From Cryptomeria japonica (Eukaryota > Streptophyta > Pinopsida > Cupressales > Cupressaceae): a stretch of DNA of 64,000 nucleotides. Shown one piece after another: positions 48,295-59,509 of this stretch (the first letter of the stretch is position 1; each line of letters opens with the position of its first letter). The notes beneath the pieces are model-generated. The model was not told the origin of the DNA. It saw nothing but the letters and a program-made list of their open reading frames with translations, and did not search any database. A program made the position numbers and the translations under genes. The stretch covers positions 100,753,796-100,817,795 of the forward strand of contig NC_081412.1 of assembly GCF_030272615.1 (NCBI RefSeq). The letters are read 5' to 3'.

Positions 48295-49090
48295 TGTTAG
48301 GATTCCCAAAGATACTGAGAGGGGGGGGGGGGGAGAGAATCAGTATCTAACCGGTATATAAATTTACTTGACTTAAAACATGAAAAGCATATCAAAACTG
48401 TGTACCAGTAAACCAGAAATAATGCAGTAACTAAGAGTAATAACAACAACATGAGAAGCACACCATAACATAGTATTTTAATGAGGAAACCCGATGTGGG
48501 AAAAGCCTTGGTGGGATTTGTGACCCACAATATTCGCTTACTAGCCAATAAGGGAATATTACTCTTACATTAGGGGCCTGCACATGCAAGAAGGCCAAGT
48601 GCCTAGAGCTCACTGCTCAAATACAAAAGAAGTCACACTGACTTACAAAAGGATTATAAAAATCCAATGTCTTGTACTACTTTAGATTAACATCTGCTAT
48701 GCCAGGTTCAGTACTAGTTTAAGCTCTGCTACATACATAAACCCTTAACCAATAATTTGCATATTAGGTCTGCATAATTTCACCTATCACCTTATTACAA
48801 AATGATCTACAATGATCTCATACATATATGAGTCATATTACAACTCGCCATGTCGGCTTACAATGATTTTATAATTAATTCCAAAATACATTTTAAACAA
48901 AATTGAAGTCGGCCAAGGTGCCCGTATCCTTCCTTTCACTGCTGATGTTTTGTATGTCGGTGTAGAGTCAGTCTGTCGGTGCTGATGCTAGTATCTTTGT
49001 CTTTCTAGTGTCATATGATTGCAAGGTTGCCACCAATGAAAAAACCTTCAATCACCTACAATTTCTCATTGGAGTGTACATTTGCCAACA
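48295..49090 (-). repeat. Element B 5' LTR
   Basis: Same ends as 41087-41888. Contains the hairpin 48310-48348. Confidence 0.88.
48310..48348 (-). promoter_or_regulatory. LTR hairpin with C-rich loop (element B)
   Basis: AGATACTGA (48310-48318) pairs perfectly with TCAGTATCT (48340-48348), nine pairs, around a loop that is C-rich on the element strand. Confidence 0.6.
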
Positions 49091-51435
49091 TTGCATCTCT
49101 ACATCCTTCTCTGGTACTTTCTTTTCTACATTCTCCTCTTCCTTTTCCTTTTCCTTCACCGGTGGTGCAATGGCTTGTACATCTTATGTTTGTATAATCA
49201 TCAGTGTCTCTTGTGCTTCTGTCGATGTAGTGGTTTGAGCATTATCTGTTTGGTCATTCACCGGTTTCTCTCACATTTCTTCATATTTCTTTTCTTCATC
49301 TTTCTTCGTTGCTTCTATTTTCTCTTCACGTGTAGCGGTTGAAGTAGCTCCCAGTAACACATTTTCTTCATCAAGGATAATTATTGGATCTTTCTTAGTA
49401 CTTGTATCAACAAAAACAATCTCATCCAGTATAATGTCATTAATGTTCAAATTATCAAGGAGATCTTCTCCCTTTAATCTCTCTGGTTCTTCTCCTTCTT
49501 TAGGAATAAGTCCTAAAATTTCTTTAATATTTCCTTAGTCTCATCTTGAATATTCTAGGATTCACCAAAAATCAATCTAGTTAGCCTTTTCTTTGTCCTA
49601 AACAATGACTTTGAATTATGAAGAATATCCTATATATCCTCCTTCGAGGTTTCTGGTTGTAAATGAATAAGATCGAATTCAACTAATTCTTTATCATGCC
49701 TTATTGTTGCCTATCATCTAGCTTCTAGCTTATTATATAATGGATCAAGTATTTGGCCTTGAAATTCAATCAGTGCTTTAGTATACTTATTCATTGAACA
49801 AACAACTACATCTTCAATCAGTTTTTGTTCTTCTTCTCCAAAATTATCATAATGCCTTTTTACACCAGCTAGTATTCCATACTTCCTTATTTTCTCCAAT
49901 AATTTCTCAAGTGAAGTAATTTTACTTATCTATGGCTTACTAGATTTTACTATTGATGTTCCAACCACCTTTGATTTCTTGCCACTAGCTCTCAATTCTC
50001 TCTTTTCTCCTTCTAATTATGTTTCCTCTCCTTCTTCTTCAACAACAAATCTTTTTGCTTGTTCCTTCTTCCTTTTTCCGATGGCTACAGTGCTAATAGC
50101 TTGATTTATTTACCTTTCCTTTTGATTTGAATCTTAGGAGGAGGAGGGGGATTCTCTTTCACAACTATACTTCTTGTTTGTCTGTCGATGGGTGTACTAG
50201 ATGTTCAGGCCTTCTTCTCTTCAAATATTGCTCTTGCTTCAACAATCATCTCTTTTGTAAAACCTTGTTCCATATAAAATTATTCAACTTCCTTTCTAAC
50301 TTTCTTAGCAATCACTAGTTTGGCCAACTCTGAATGTACCTCAATATATTTCTCTTTAAAGGTTTCAAACCTAGTTGTACTTGGATCTACCGTTGTAGAT
50401 AGAAGATGATCAACATAGGCAATTAAAAGATCATCTTCTACCTCATAACCCATGGACATCACCCATGATGTCCTAGGTTCTACTACCTCCATTTCACATA
50501 TGTTTGTATCAACCATGAAACAGATAGAATCTCCATACCTTTTAACAACATTCTCCTATATCTTTTCTCTAGCATGTATTCTTTTTTGGAAATCTTTGAA
50601 ATAACCCCATATTATCTTAGTGAATTCATTTCCAAGCATTTTAGTACTTTTCTTGATTTGTAACATTGTCAGTGTATCCTCTGACCACTGAATATCACTG
50701 ATACTAGGAAAGGAGTTTTGGAAATAGAAAATAAACCAATGATCAACTATCCAAACTTGAACTTTTGTCTCTTAACCTTCTTGATTGATTCAAGGTTCAA
50801 TATTAATTGGGTTCTTAGGGCTTCTACTAGATCATAGTCTGCATTCTCCTTCAACATCTGGTAGGTAGTGTGAATTGCAGCTTTGGGAATGCTATTGGTT
50901 CTGCTAGAATGATAAACCCTATAACCAATGACCATAGATGTGTAATTTAGCGCAGGATCATCAATCTCATTTATAGTCATATCATGACCATCCCATTTAG
51001 ATTTTGTCAATCAGGTAACTTTGTCCTTCGAGATTGTTCTTAACATAGGAACTTCATCGGTTGTCAACAATCTGGTGACTGCATGAATAGCTTCCTTGGT
51101 AATCTTATGTGGGTGATCCAACCACATGAACTGATTATGTATAATTCTCAAAAAATATCTAATAGTCTTCTTCAAATTATGAAAACATTTATCTATAACC
51201 CTTCTTAATTGATCCTTTATCACTCCTTGATCATCACATAATGTACGATATCGGTTAAAGATTGAAAATCCTCTAGTTTGCAATGAATGTAAGATTTGAT
51301 GTCTTTGACATGTAAAACATCATAGGGTATGCTGGATAAGGCTCCAACTGGATCGGTTTCCATTGACTTATGAGGATGCCTCTTGAATTCTAGTCAAGGC
51401 ATTTCAGTAACATCTTCAAAGTGTGGTGTATTCAT
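49091..51435 (-). pseudogene. Element A ORF2, N-terminal and middle part
   Basis: Start ATG at 51433-51435 (MNTPHFEDVTEMP), chosen because GALSSIP to YIHCKLED then aligns in length with element B (GALSQIP to YIHCHIEE). The conserved domain follows: HKITKEAIHAVTRL, TSMVIGYRVYHSSRTNS, and RTQLILNLESIKKVKRQKFK. Later comes YDNFGEEEQKLIEDVV to LYNKLEAR, matching B and C. Many stops and several frameshifts; the frame continues at 41086 beyond element B. No function recognised. Confidence 0.7.
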
Positions 51436-51871
51436 TGCAAAATATCAAACACAGAATCAGATCATAGAAGAATACCTTTCAACTCCTTTGCAGCTAGGGT
51501 TTCTAAACCAAATGCAATTTCATCGGTTCACTTCACTACAAATCTCCTCAATCCATTGTCAACTTCGCCAATGCAGCAATCAAAATATCTTATGTTCTTA
51601 TGTCACTCTCTAATGTGCTATTGAGAATGAAGGTAACAAATGAAACTATAAAACATCCTTTTATTTACCTTTTATAAACTGCATTAAATGCAATACCAAT
51701 TGAACTTACCCTAATCACCTTTCAACCCTAAAACTTGTTACCAGTTAGATCGCAAAAACTCTTCATAACATCACAATACATCAAGATATGCATATTTGAC
51801 TTACCACATAATCATTCAGGGGGCCCAAAAATAGATTTGACAATAAGCTCCTCCTAAGCTTTATATATAGC

Positions 51872-53136
51872 TTAGTTTATCAATGAGGAATTCTCCACAC
51901 TAGGTGAAGAATTAGAATCTTCTAATGGTTTCTCTTCTGTCTTCTTTCTCCAGATCTTGTTCATCTCAACCCTTGTCTCTTCTAGATAAAATTTCTTCTT
52001 ACATTTTCGGTCAACAGACTATTTAACCAGTTTGATCATTTTTGCTCTACAAAACTTTGCAATATGTCTTGGTTTATGATAATGATATCATGCCATTCCA
52101 GATGCTCTCTTTGGACCAACATTGCCTCTACTAGTTCTTCTCCAGAATTTCATAGCAACATGACCATAGTTGTGATAGATTAAACAAGTCATATTTTATT
52201 TATACTCTATTTCATAAGGACTAGACCGGTTCACATAAGGTCTCTACCAAATAGGGTTTCTTCGATCATTGAAAGATCTATGCCAATCAACACCAAACCT
52301 CTGATTCATGTAAGGTCTCTGATTATTCATTCTAGACCTGCATTCAATAGCTCTATGCCCATACATGTTGCAATTGTAACAATAACCATTAAAAGTGCTA
52401 GGCGTATGTCCATCATATGTATTATGTTTATATCCATTAACAACACTTGATCTACTTCTACAAATATTAGCAATATGACCTACCTTATGACAATTGAAGC
52501 ATATTAGTTTGTAGGGTTTCTTACCGGTGTTTTTCTTTGTCTTAGGTGCATATTTGTCTTCATGTATGGTGTCCTTGGTACCTACAGGCTCTCCTTTCTC
52601 AAAGGTTGTGTATCCCAAGCCATGTGTATCTCCATTCTGGCTCTGTGAATGGATTTTCTCATCAAGCATAGTAGAGCTCTTGTTGTATTTAGCTGGTATC
52701 TCATTAGCATCAGCCAACTCCTTAGTAAGATCTTCATTCTTCTTCATAAGACTCTCTCTAAGGGACATACCCATGTCTAGATCATCTTATATTTCTTCTT
52801 TTTCTTCTTTTTCCTCATGAAGATGCGCATGTAGGGTACAAATCTCTTGGTTCACCTTAGAGATCTCATGATCCTTCTCTTTGATTTTGTCTTTAGTAGC
52901 CACCTTGGCTTCCAACTCTTGACTCATTCTGATAGTTATGGCTTCTAGCTCTCTTCTCAGATTTGACTTCTCATAATTCAGCTTTACTGCCTCATTAGCC
53001 AATGCTTCAATGTTATCTTCTTCAGATGAAAAGTTTTCACTAATTTAATACAATGTTTTAGCCAAATCTCTCCTCTTAGCCAATGAAGCTTTGTACTTGA
53101 CCCTTAACTCGCCTAGGGTTTCTTACTGGTTTCTTG
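51872..53136 (-). pseudogene. Element A ORF1: coiled coil plus zinc knuckles (start lost)
   Basis: Minus-strand coiled coil (YEKSNLRRELEAITIRMSQE, SLMKKNEDLTKELADANE) aligns closely with element C (YLRRDLEGLTIHMSQE, NLSKNNEDLVKKLTEANE). Knuckles CFNCHKVGHIANIC and CYNCNMYGHRAIEC are intact; two further repeats (CLIYHNYGHVAMKF and YHYHKPRHIAKFC) are decayed. It ends at TAA 51872-51874. The first codons are missing because the 5' LTR stub is fused directly upstream. The 436-base gap to ORF2 is non-coding. Confidence 0.75.
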
Positions 53137-53288
53137 AACATACCATTATTCCTGTTTACCGATTTGTTGTCTTGTTTGCCGGTTCACTGTTTAACTACTT
53201 CCTCTACTGGTTTGACTAAATGACTTATATGACTAGAAAAACAAGTCATCAATCAGCCTATTACAACAAAATCATCATCAAGACAACA
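53137..53288 (-). repeat. Element A 5' LTR remnant (first 152 bp)
   Basis: Minus strand TGTTGTCTTGATGATG through GTTCAAG aligns with the start of 38755-39899 (high end). Identity stops abruptly at 53137, where ORF1 sequence begins. Confidence 0.7.
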
Positions 53289-53293
53289 TAAGG

Positions 53294-56200
53294 AACACAA
53301 CCTGATGGAAATTGAGGCTTTATTGGCAAAGAAACTTCCTAGAGGCACCGGTAAGTACAAAGGCAAGCTTCCTCTTAAGTACTTCTCATGTAACAAAATT
53401 GGACATATTGCTACTAATTGTCCTAACAGTGATCAGAAGGAAAAGTCTAGAAGGTTTAAGGGAAAAGGTAAGAAACAATGTTATGTTGCAGTAGATGAAG
53501 GTGTTACCGATGAGGAATCAAAGGATGAAGATAATGAGGAAATTGTTTTTGTAGTAGTTAAGGAAGATCTCTTTGACAAGAAAGCTTTAGTGTCCCATAT
53601 TGATAGTAGCGATGAGTGGGTCATTGATAGTGGTTGCTCACATCACATGATTGGTGACTAGAACAAGTTGATCTCACTTGAAGAATTTGATGGTGGAGTA
53701 GTGGGATTGGCAATAATACACCATGCTTTGTAAAAGGTAAAGGTTCAATTTCATTAAATGGAAAAAATAATGCTGATAATGTGTATTGGGTTGAACGTTT
53801 GAAGCATAATTTTTTGAGTGACAAAAGGTAACTTATTATATTTCAATACTAATGTTAACAGTTGTCTGGTTGCAAAAGTTGAGGAAAATTGATTATGGCA
53901 TAGAATATTTTGTCATGTAAATTTTGATAAAGCAAGTCAAGTATGGTTAGAGGTATTCCACAACTAGCCAAACTAGACAATGTGATTTCTAAAGAGTTTC
54001 AGTTGGGTAAGATGACTACTTCCTCTTTCAAAAGCAAATCATTTTCTTCTGAAAATATTTTAGATTTGGTGCACACTGATTTATGTGGTCCTATGAGGAC
54101 TAGGAGTTTTCATGGTGATAAATATTTTATGATATTTATTGATGATCATTGAAGAATAATGTGGGTTACATTTTTGAAGAAGTCTGATGCTTTCAACAAG
54201 TTTAAGTCATTCAAAGCCTTAGTGGAGAAAGAAACCGGTAAGAATCTGAAGTGCTTGAGATCTCACCGAGGTGGATAATTCACATTAGCTAAATTTATGA
54301 AATACTGTGATAAGAATGGAATCAAGAGACAACTGTCTGCACCAAGAACACCACAATAGAATGGGATTGTAGAAAGGAGGAATCATACCATATTTGAAGC
54401 AGCTAGAAAAATGTTGATACAAGGAGATGTACATAAAATGTTTCGGAGAGAAGCAGTCAGCACTGTAGTATACACAATGAACTGGGTATTGGTCAAGAAA
54501 GGTAGTGACAAAACTCCTTATGAATTATGGTATGGTTGTACTCCTAATGTTAGTTACTTCAAAGTCTTTGGTAGTAGGTGTTGCATAAAGAGAGATGAGT
54601 ATACTAGAAAGATTGATTCTAAGAGTGATGAAGGAACTTTCCTTGGTTAATCAACTAAGAGAAAAGAATTCAAGTGCTTTAACAAAAGAGCCAAGAAGAT
54701 TGTGGAAAGTGTTAATGTGAAAGTTGATGAGTATTCTAACAAATTTGATCATACTAACAAGTCTGATGCAGTAGATGAACAAAAGCTAGTGATTAATGAA
54801 CTAGAAGTTCAAAATGATGTTGAGCATAACAGTGTGGAGGATATTGCTCAACTGGAAGATGAAGTTGAAGAAGAAGAATATGAAGAAACTTCTATACCAG
54901 AACCAGTTATACCCAGATATGTAATGTTGAATCACTCTGCAGATTAGATAATTGGAGACAAGAATGTTGGAGTACAAACAAGAAGAAAGATCAGAGAAGG
55001 TGCTTGTCTAATTTCCACAATTGAACCTAAGACAATGAGGGAAGCTCTCAAGGATGATAATTGGATAAAGGCTATGAATGAAGAGCTTAATCAAATAGAG
55101 AAGAACAACACTTGGTCACTTGTCCCTAGACTAGATGATAAAAATGTGATTGGTACTAAGTGGCTCTACAGAAACAAATTGAATGAATATGGTGAAGTGG
55201 TTAGGAACAAGGCTAGACTAGTCTACAAAGGATATGCACAAGAAGAATGTGAGGATTATGGAGAAACTTTTACACTGGTTACTAGAATTGAAGGAGTAAG
55301 AATTCTACTTGCATTTTCAACATTCCAAGGATTCAAGGTTTACCAAATAGATATTAAATCTACATTTTTTAATGGAATTCTAGAAGAAGAGGTTTACATT
55401 GAACAACTGGATGGGGTCGCATTAGGACATGGTGTGCAAACTTCATAAAACTTTATATGGGTTAAAGAAAGATCCAATAGCATGGTATGAGAGACTCCAT
55501 TCACACTTAATAAATATTAGATTTCAAAGAACCAGTGAGGACAACAACATTTACTTGAAGACAGAAGGAGACAAGTTATTGATTATATAAGTGTTTGTGG
55601 ATGATATCATATTTGAAGGAGATGATGACATGAGTTTAACTTTTGCAAAAGAAATGAAAAAAGAATTTGAAATGTCTTTGATAGGAGAAATAAAAAAATT
55701 TATTGGTTTGCAGGTCCAACAAATGAGGAATCTTTATCAACCAGTCCAAGTATGTGAAGGAGGTATTGAAAACCTTTGGAATGGAAAACTATAAACCAGT
55801 TGGAACCCCTATGGTTATTGGTTGTAGATTATTGAAGGAAGATGAATCCAATCCATAGGATAGAACTAAGTATAGATCAATGATTGGAAAACTACGCTAT
55901 GTTGTTCATAGCAGACTGGACATTGCTCATGTAGCTGGGATAGTGGCTAGATTTTAGAAAAATCCTAAAGAGACTCATATGGTGGCAGTGAAGATAATTT
56001 TTCAGGTATCTTAAAGGAACTATTGATTATGTATTATGGTATCCATACAAAGGAAACTTCTCTTTGAAGTTGTTTACAAATGCCAATTGGGTAGGTAATG
56101 TAGATAACCAGAAGAGCACAACCGGTGGAGCATTCTTTCTAGGAGGAAGAATGGTATCTTGGACTAGTAAGAAATAAAGTTGTATTTCTCAGTCTACAAC

Positions 56201-56541
56201 AGAAGCAGAGTATGTGGATGCATCTATGAACCGTACTCAAGCAATATGGATGAGACATGTATTAGAAGGATTTAAGGAGAATATGAAAAAACCAATGGTC
56301 ATATATTGTGATAATATAAGTGAAATAAGTATTTCAAAGAATCCTTCATTGCATGCTAGAACAAAGCATATTGAATTGAAGTATCATTTTTTGAGAGATA
56401 GAGTGTAGGAAAAGAAAGTCAAGATGGATCATTTATCAAGTAAGGAGAAGTTGGTTGATATCTTCACTATGCCATTGCCAAAAGTGACCTTTGAGTATCT
56501 CAGAGGAAAGCTAGGGGTTATAGCCCTACCAAAATTTAACT
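53294..56541 (+). pseudogene. copia-D gag end and pol (PR-IN-RT-RH), heavily broken
   Basis: Begins in gag (LMEIEALLAKKLPRG). The knuckle has lost its first Cys (YFSCNKIGHIATNC). Then come protease (WVIDSGCSHHMIGD), an integrase with the second Asp changed (LRSHRGG then a stop) and NGIVERRN kept, reverse transcriptase (IDIKSTFFNGILEEEVYIEQ; FVDDIIFEGD near 55590) and RNase H (LFTNANW, catalytic Asp to Asn; TEAEYVDA; CDNISE; HARTKHIELKYHFL), ending LGVIALPKFN at 56541. More than fifteen stops. The most decayed pol in the window. Confidence 0.85.
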
Positions 56542-56585
56542 AAGATGTTGTTGCAACATCAATCTAGTGGACTAATTGAAGATCT

Positions 56586-57699
56586 TGTTGGCATGATGAT
56601 AATTGTAATGTATTCATCACTTGTTGTCATTGAAGAAACACTCTCACACACATATATGATTACATAAACTACTGGTATAACTTCAATTGGTTTTTACTAC
56701 CAACCAGTATGCTTAAGGTCTATCTCTAACCAATACTTTGTGTCAAACGGTATGTGCCTAAGAGATATTGCATGGTAACACTAAGTTGGCATCAAAGTGA
56801 AGATAAATTTGATGGTGAATATCAAGTGGAAGATTCCTGGACAACGATTCACTAGTTTTATTCCAACCGGTATTGACTGCTCTAACCGGTATCTGATTTT
56901 GTGATGTGTTACCAACACCGTTTGTTTGGCGGTCATTTTTGTGATGAGTTATGTTTAAAATGTCTAGATACACCGCACCTAGGAAATTGTGTTCCTATGG
57001 CCGACATAAGGTTTGAATGTCTATGTAAAGACATCTTAGTAAAGCATTTTATGCGAGAGATGAAAAAGAGAGAACAAATATAGTAGAGGTGATCTATGTG
57101 AATATTTTTGCTGAAGAGCGATAAGTGTTTAAATGGAGAGTAGTGTTGAATGTACTTAGAATGATCTGATCCAACAATTTTGTTCTACTTAGAATAGATC
57201 AAATCTCTCTTTATTTTTTTCTAATCATTACAATAGAACTAAATCCCCTAACCAGGTAAGCTCCAACAAGCTTCATTGTACAAATCCTCTAACAAGGTGA
57301 TCCATTAGTTTGGATTCTAAAATCCTCTAGCAAGGTTATTCCTAACAGGGTAGTACTCTTAACATGGTATAATCTTCTAATCAAGCTTGGGATCTCTAAC
57401 AAGATTTGCTCCCAGTAGAGCTCTTTGTAAGACCTTAACTGGCTAGTTATCTATTACTATAGATAGTTAACTTGTGAGTTCCATCTCACCGTGGTTTTTA
57501 CCTATTTGGGTTTTCCAGGTATAAACACTTGTGTTATGGTGGACGTTCTACTTTATGTGGATGTTGTTATTTCATTTTGGATAACATGTATTTTGTTTAA
57601 CTGCTTGGTTAAGTTCATCTACCGAATAGTGTTTAAAGTAGTGTTAGTTTTGGTGGCACTGATTCAACCCCCCCCTCTCAGTGCTTTTGAAGTCCATCA
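56586..57699 (+). repeat. Element C 5' LTR (1,114 bp)
   Basis: TGTTGGCATGATGATAATTG to AAGTCCATCA; aligns with 62925-64000 throughout. Hairpin at 57655-57685. Confidence 0.9.
57655..57685 (+). promoter_or_regulatory. LTR hairpin with C-rich loop (element C)
   Basis: GCACTGA (57656-57662) pairs perfectly with TCAGTGC (57678-57684), extended by one G-U. Loop TTCAACCCCCCCCTC. The partly visible 3' LTR ends within the first stem arm at 64000. Confidence 0.6.
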
Positions 57700-57701
57700 T
57701 T

Positions 57702-57714
57702 TCGTATCAGAGCC
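57702..57714 (+). other. Primer binding site, tRNA-Met type (element C)
   Basis: TCGTATCAGAGCC, one change from TGGTATCAGAGCC. Confidence 0.75.
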
Positions 57715-57785
57715 TAACTTATTGGAAGCCTAACTACTTAGAAGGGAATCTTGAAACTACCATGGGGGACAAAAACTAATTCGAG

Positions 57786-59057
57786 ATGGCTAGAGAGCCA
57801 GAAGCTAGTAGAAATGAAGTTGAATCCCTTAGGGGAAAACTGAAAGTGTCTCAAGTCAAGAGGAGGGAGCTATCTGAAAAACTGTTAGAAATATTTGACA
57901 ATAGTTATTCAAACGAAGCTAATATTGATTCTTTATCAGAAGAAGTTGAAAAGTTGTAGGGTGAGAAACTGTATTTAAGAAGAGATCTGGAAGGTCTCAC
58001 TATCCACATGAGTCAGGAACTGGAAGCTAGAAGACCTGCTAAAGATCTTATCAAGGTAAGAGATTAGGAAATCATAAAGATCAAATGAGAAAAAGATACT
58101 ATGGATGAGGACTTAATAGCTGAAACAGAAGAAAAGGAGAACTTAAAGCTAGATCTTGAGTTGGCATCGTCTCTGCAAGAGAACCTCTCTAAGAATAATG
58201 AAGATCTTGTCAAAAAGCTTACTGAAGCCAATGAAAAATTAGAGAAGTTCATTAAAAGTTCTACCATGCTGGAAGAACAAATCCAATCATAGAGAATGAA
58301 GGGTGATATCTCTGGACTTGGATTTCATACAACTAAAAAAGGTGAATCCTCTGGCACAAAGAGAAACAATCCAAAGAACAAAATTACTCCTAAAGTCAAT
58401 AAGACTACCAGTAATAGGGCTTTTAAACCTGTCTGCTTTGTTTGCCATAAGCTTGGTCATACTACAAATGTTTTTAGGAACAAACCTAAAAAGAATGCAA
58501 GTTACAATATTAATGTTAGGTATGTGTCTAGAAAGTTTCAAGGAAATTGCTACACTTATAGAATGTATGAGCATAAACATATTGAGTGCAGATATGGATC
58601 AAACAATCTTGTACCGCACATGCATTCTAGACCATATGGTGACTGGACAAGGAATTTTGATAATCAGGTAAACAGGAACTGGAAAAGATCCTATGGCAAC
58701 CGGTTTAGTCCATTCAAAATGGAAAAGGGAACAAATGTTGTTTGTACCTTTTGTAATAACCTTGGTTATGTGGCTATGAATTGTAGAAAAAGAACAGGAA
58801 GAGGAAATGTAGGACCCTGGAGATCATGTGGTATGGTCTGTTACTACTACAACAAACCGAGGCACCTGGAAAAGTTTTGCATATCAAGGAACAGTAAACC
58901 AATCAACTCTTTCAAGGATCAGAAAGGAAAACAAAAAATTGATGTTGAGGAAACAAGAGAAGATATGAACCAGACTTGGAAGAAGAAAAGCAAAGAATTG
59001 TCTGTAGAGGAAATCATTCCTTCACCTAGTGAAGAGAATCCAGCACCGGTGACTTAA
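57786..59057 (+). pseudogene. Element C ORF1: coiled coil plus four knuckle-like repeats (423 codons, four stops)
   Basis: One unbroken frame from ATG 57786 (MAREPEASRNEVESLRGKLK) to TAA 59057, interrupted only by point stops near 57957, 58065, 58086 and at 58290. Residues ~5-165 are a continuous coiled coil. Then come four repeats: CFVCHKLGHTTNVF, CYTYRMYEHKHIEC, CTFCNNLGYVAMNC and CYYYNKPRHLEKFC, each missing at least one ligand. Basic, Asn/Arg-rich spacers separate them. The tail is acidic (VEEIIPSPSEENPAPVT). By position and make-up a gag substitute that would bind RNA; not alignable with the copia gags. An earlier ATG at about 57760 stops at once. Confidence 0.75.
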
Positions 59058-59509
59058 GCCTATCTAATATGACTAAGGGGAGCGTAACAATAAAACATTT
59101 CCGAACCCCTTTTGTAAAATAAGTGAGAAATAATTTTTTTTGATTTTTTTATTTTGGTGATTTTTGTTGATGTGTTATTGACCAGTATTTCACTTAAGTA
59201 GTGAAATTAGGGTTTATAACCTAAAATTATGAGCATTTATTGTGGTTGGTAAAAAGGATAAAAACAAGTTTTACCTTATCATTTTTACCCTAACTCTTTC
59301 AGAAAAAGAAATTGAAGTGATTGCAGAGCAGAGCAAGATTGTCTTGGTGTGAATTGGTGAATTGATTTGTGATTGATAGAAATCAAGTTGAATCAGAAGC
59401 TGTAGAGAAGCGAATGAGAGTGCATTTGAACAGTCCAACCGAGAAACGGAGCAACGTGCAAGATTCTAGGTATTTATTTATATACTGCCTCAAAACTTGT
59501 TTATCTTGA
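59058..59509 (+). other. Gap between ORF1 and ORF2 of element C
   Basis: No frame longer than chance. AT-rich with a T8 tract. The gap has similar length in A (436) and B (373). How ORF2 is expressed behind it (splicing, internal promoter or reinitiation) is not visible. Confidence 0.45.

Larger units (their letters stand above)
41087..49090 (-). mobile_element. RT-less LTR element B (minus), 8.0 kb, nested in element A
   Basis: Complete structure: 5' LTR 48295-49090, perfect tRNA-Met primer site, ORF1, ORF2, purine tract, 3' LTR 41087-41888. Flanks GTGCA (41082-41086) and TTGCA (49091-49095) match at four of five bases. About 11 LTR differences over 180 bases (about 6%). No pol domains. A plus-strand solo LTR (43745-45025) lies within ORF2. 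The reading of element A's ORF2 continues from one flank to the other. Confidence 0.85.
38755..53288 (-). mobile_element. RT-less LTR element A (minus), split by element B; inserted in copia-D
   Basis: The 3' LTR (38755-39899), purine tract, ORF2 (40155-41086 plus 49091-51435), ORF1 (51872-53136) and a 152-bp stub of the 5' LTR (53137-53288) lie in order on the minus strand. No RT, integrase, RNase H or protease is seen. A deletion joins the first 152 bases of the 5' LTR to ORF1, removing the rest of the LTR, the primer site and the ORF1 start. Flanks do not give a clean duplication (AAAGG and TAAGG at best). Confidence 0.75.
36141..56585 (+). mobile_element. Ty1/copia element copia-D (+), split by element A; 3' LTR not in window
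   Basis: Left part 36141-38754 (LTR, primer site, gag N-half) and right part 53294-56541 (gag zinc knuckle to RNase H) are on the same strand and break at compatible gag positions either side of element A. I read them as one element, with about 345 bases of gag missing by comparison with copia-1. The 3' end is cut by element C at 56586. The LTR at 56586 is not copia-D's: its sequence differs and no purine tract precedes it. Confidence 0.72.

Noticed and set aside
48321-48333. G tract as an isolated G-quadruplex or sequencing artefact
   Set aside because: It is the loop of the conserved LTR hairpin on the opposite strand and recurs at matching positions in all copia-type LTRs.
56586-57699. 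This LTR as the 3' LTR of copia-D
   Set aside because: Its sequence differs from 36141-37546, no purine tract precedes it, and it pairs with 62925-64000.
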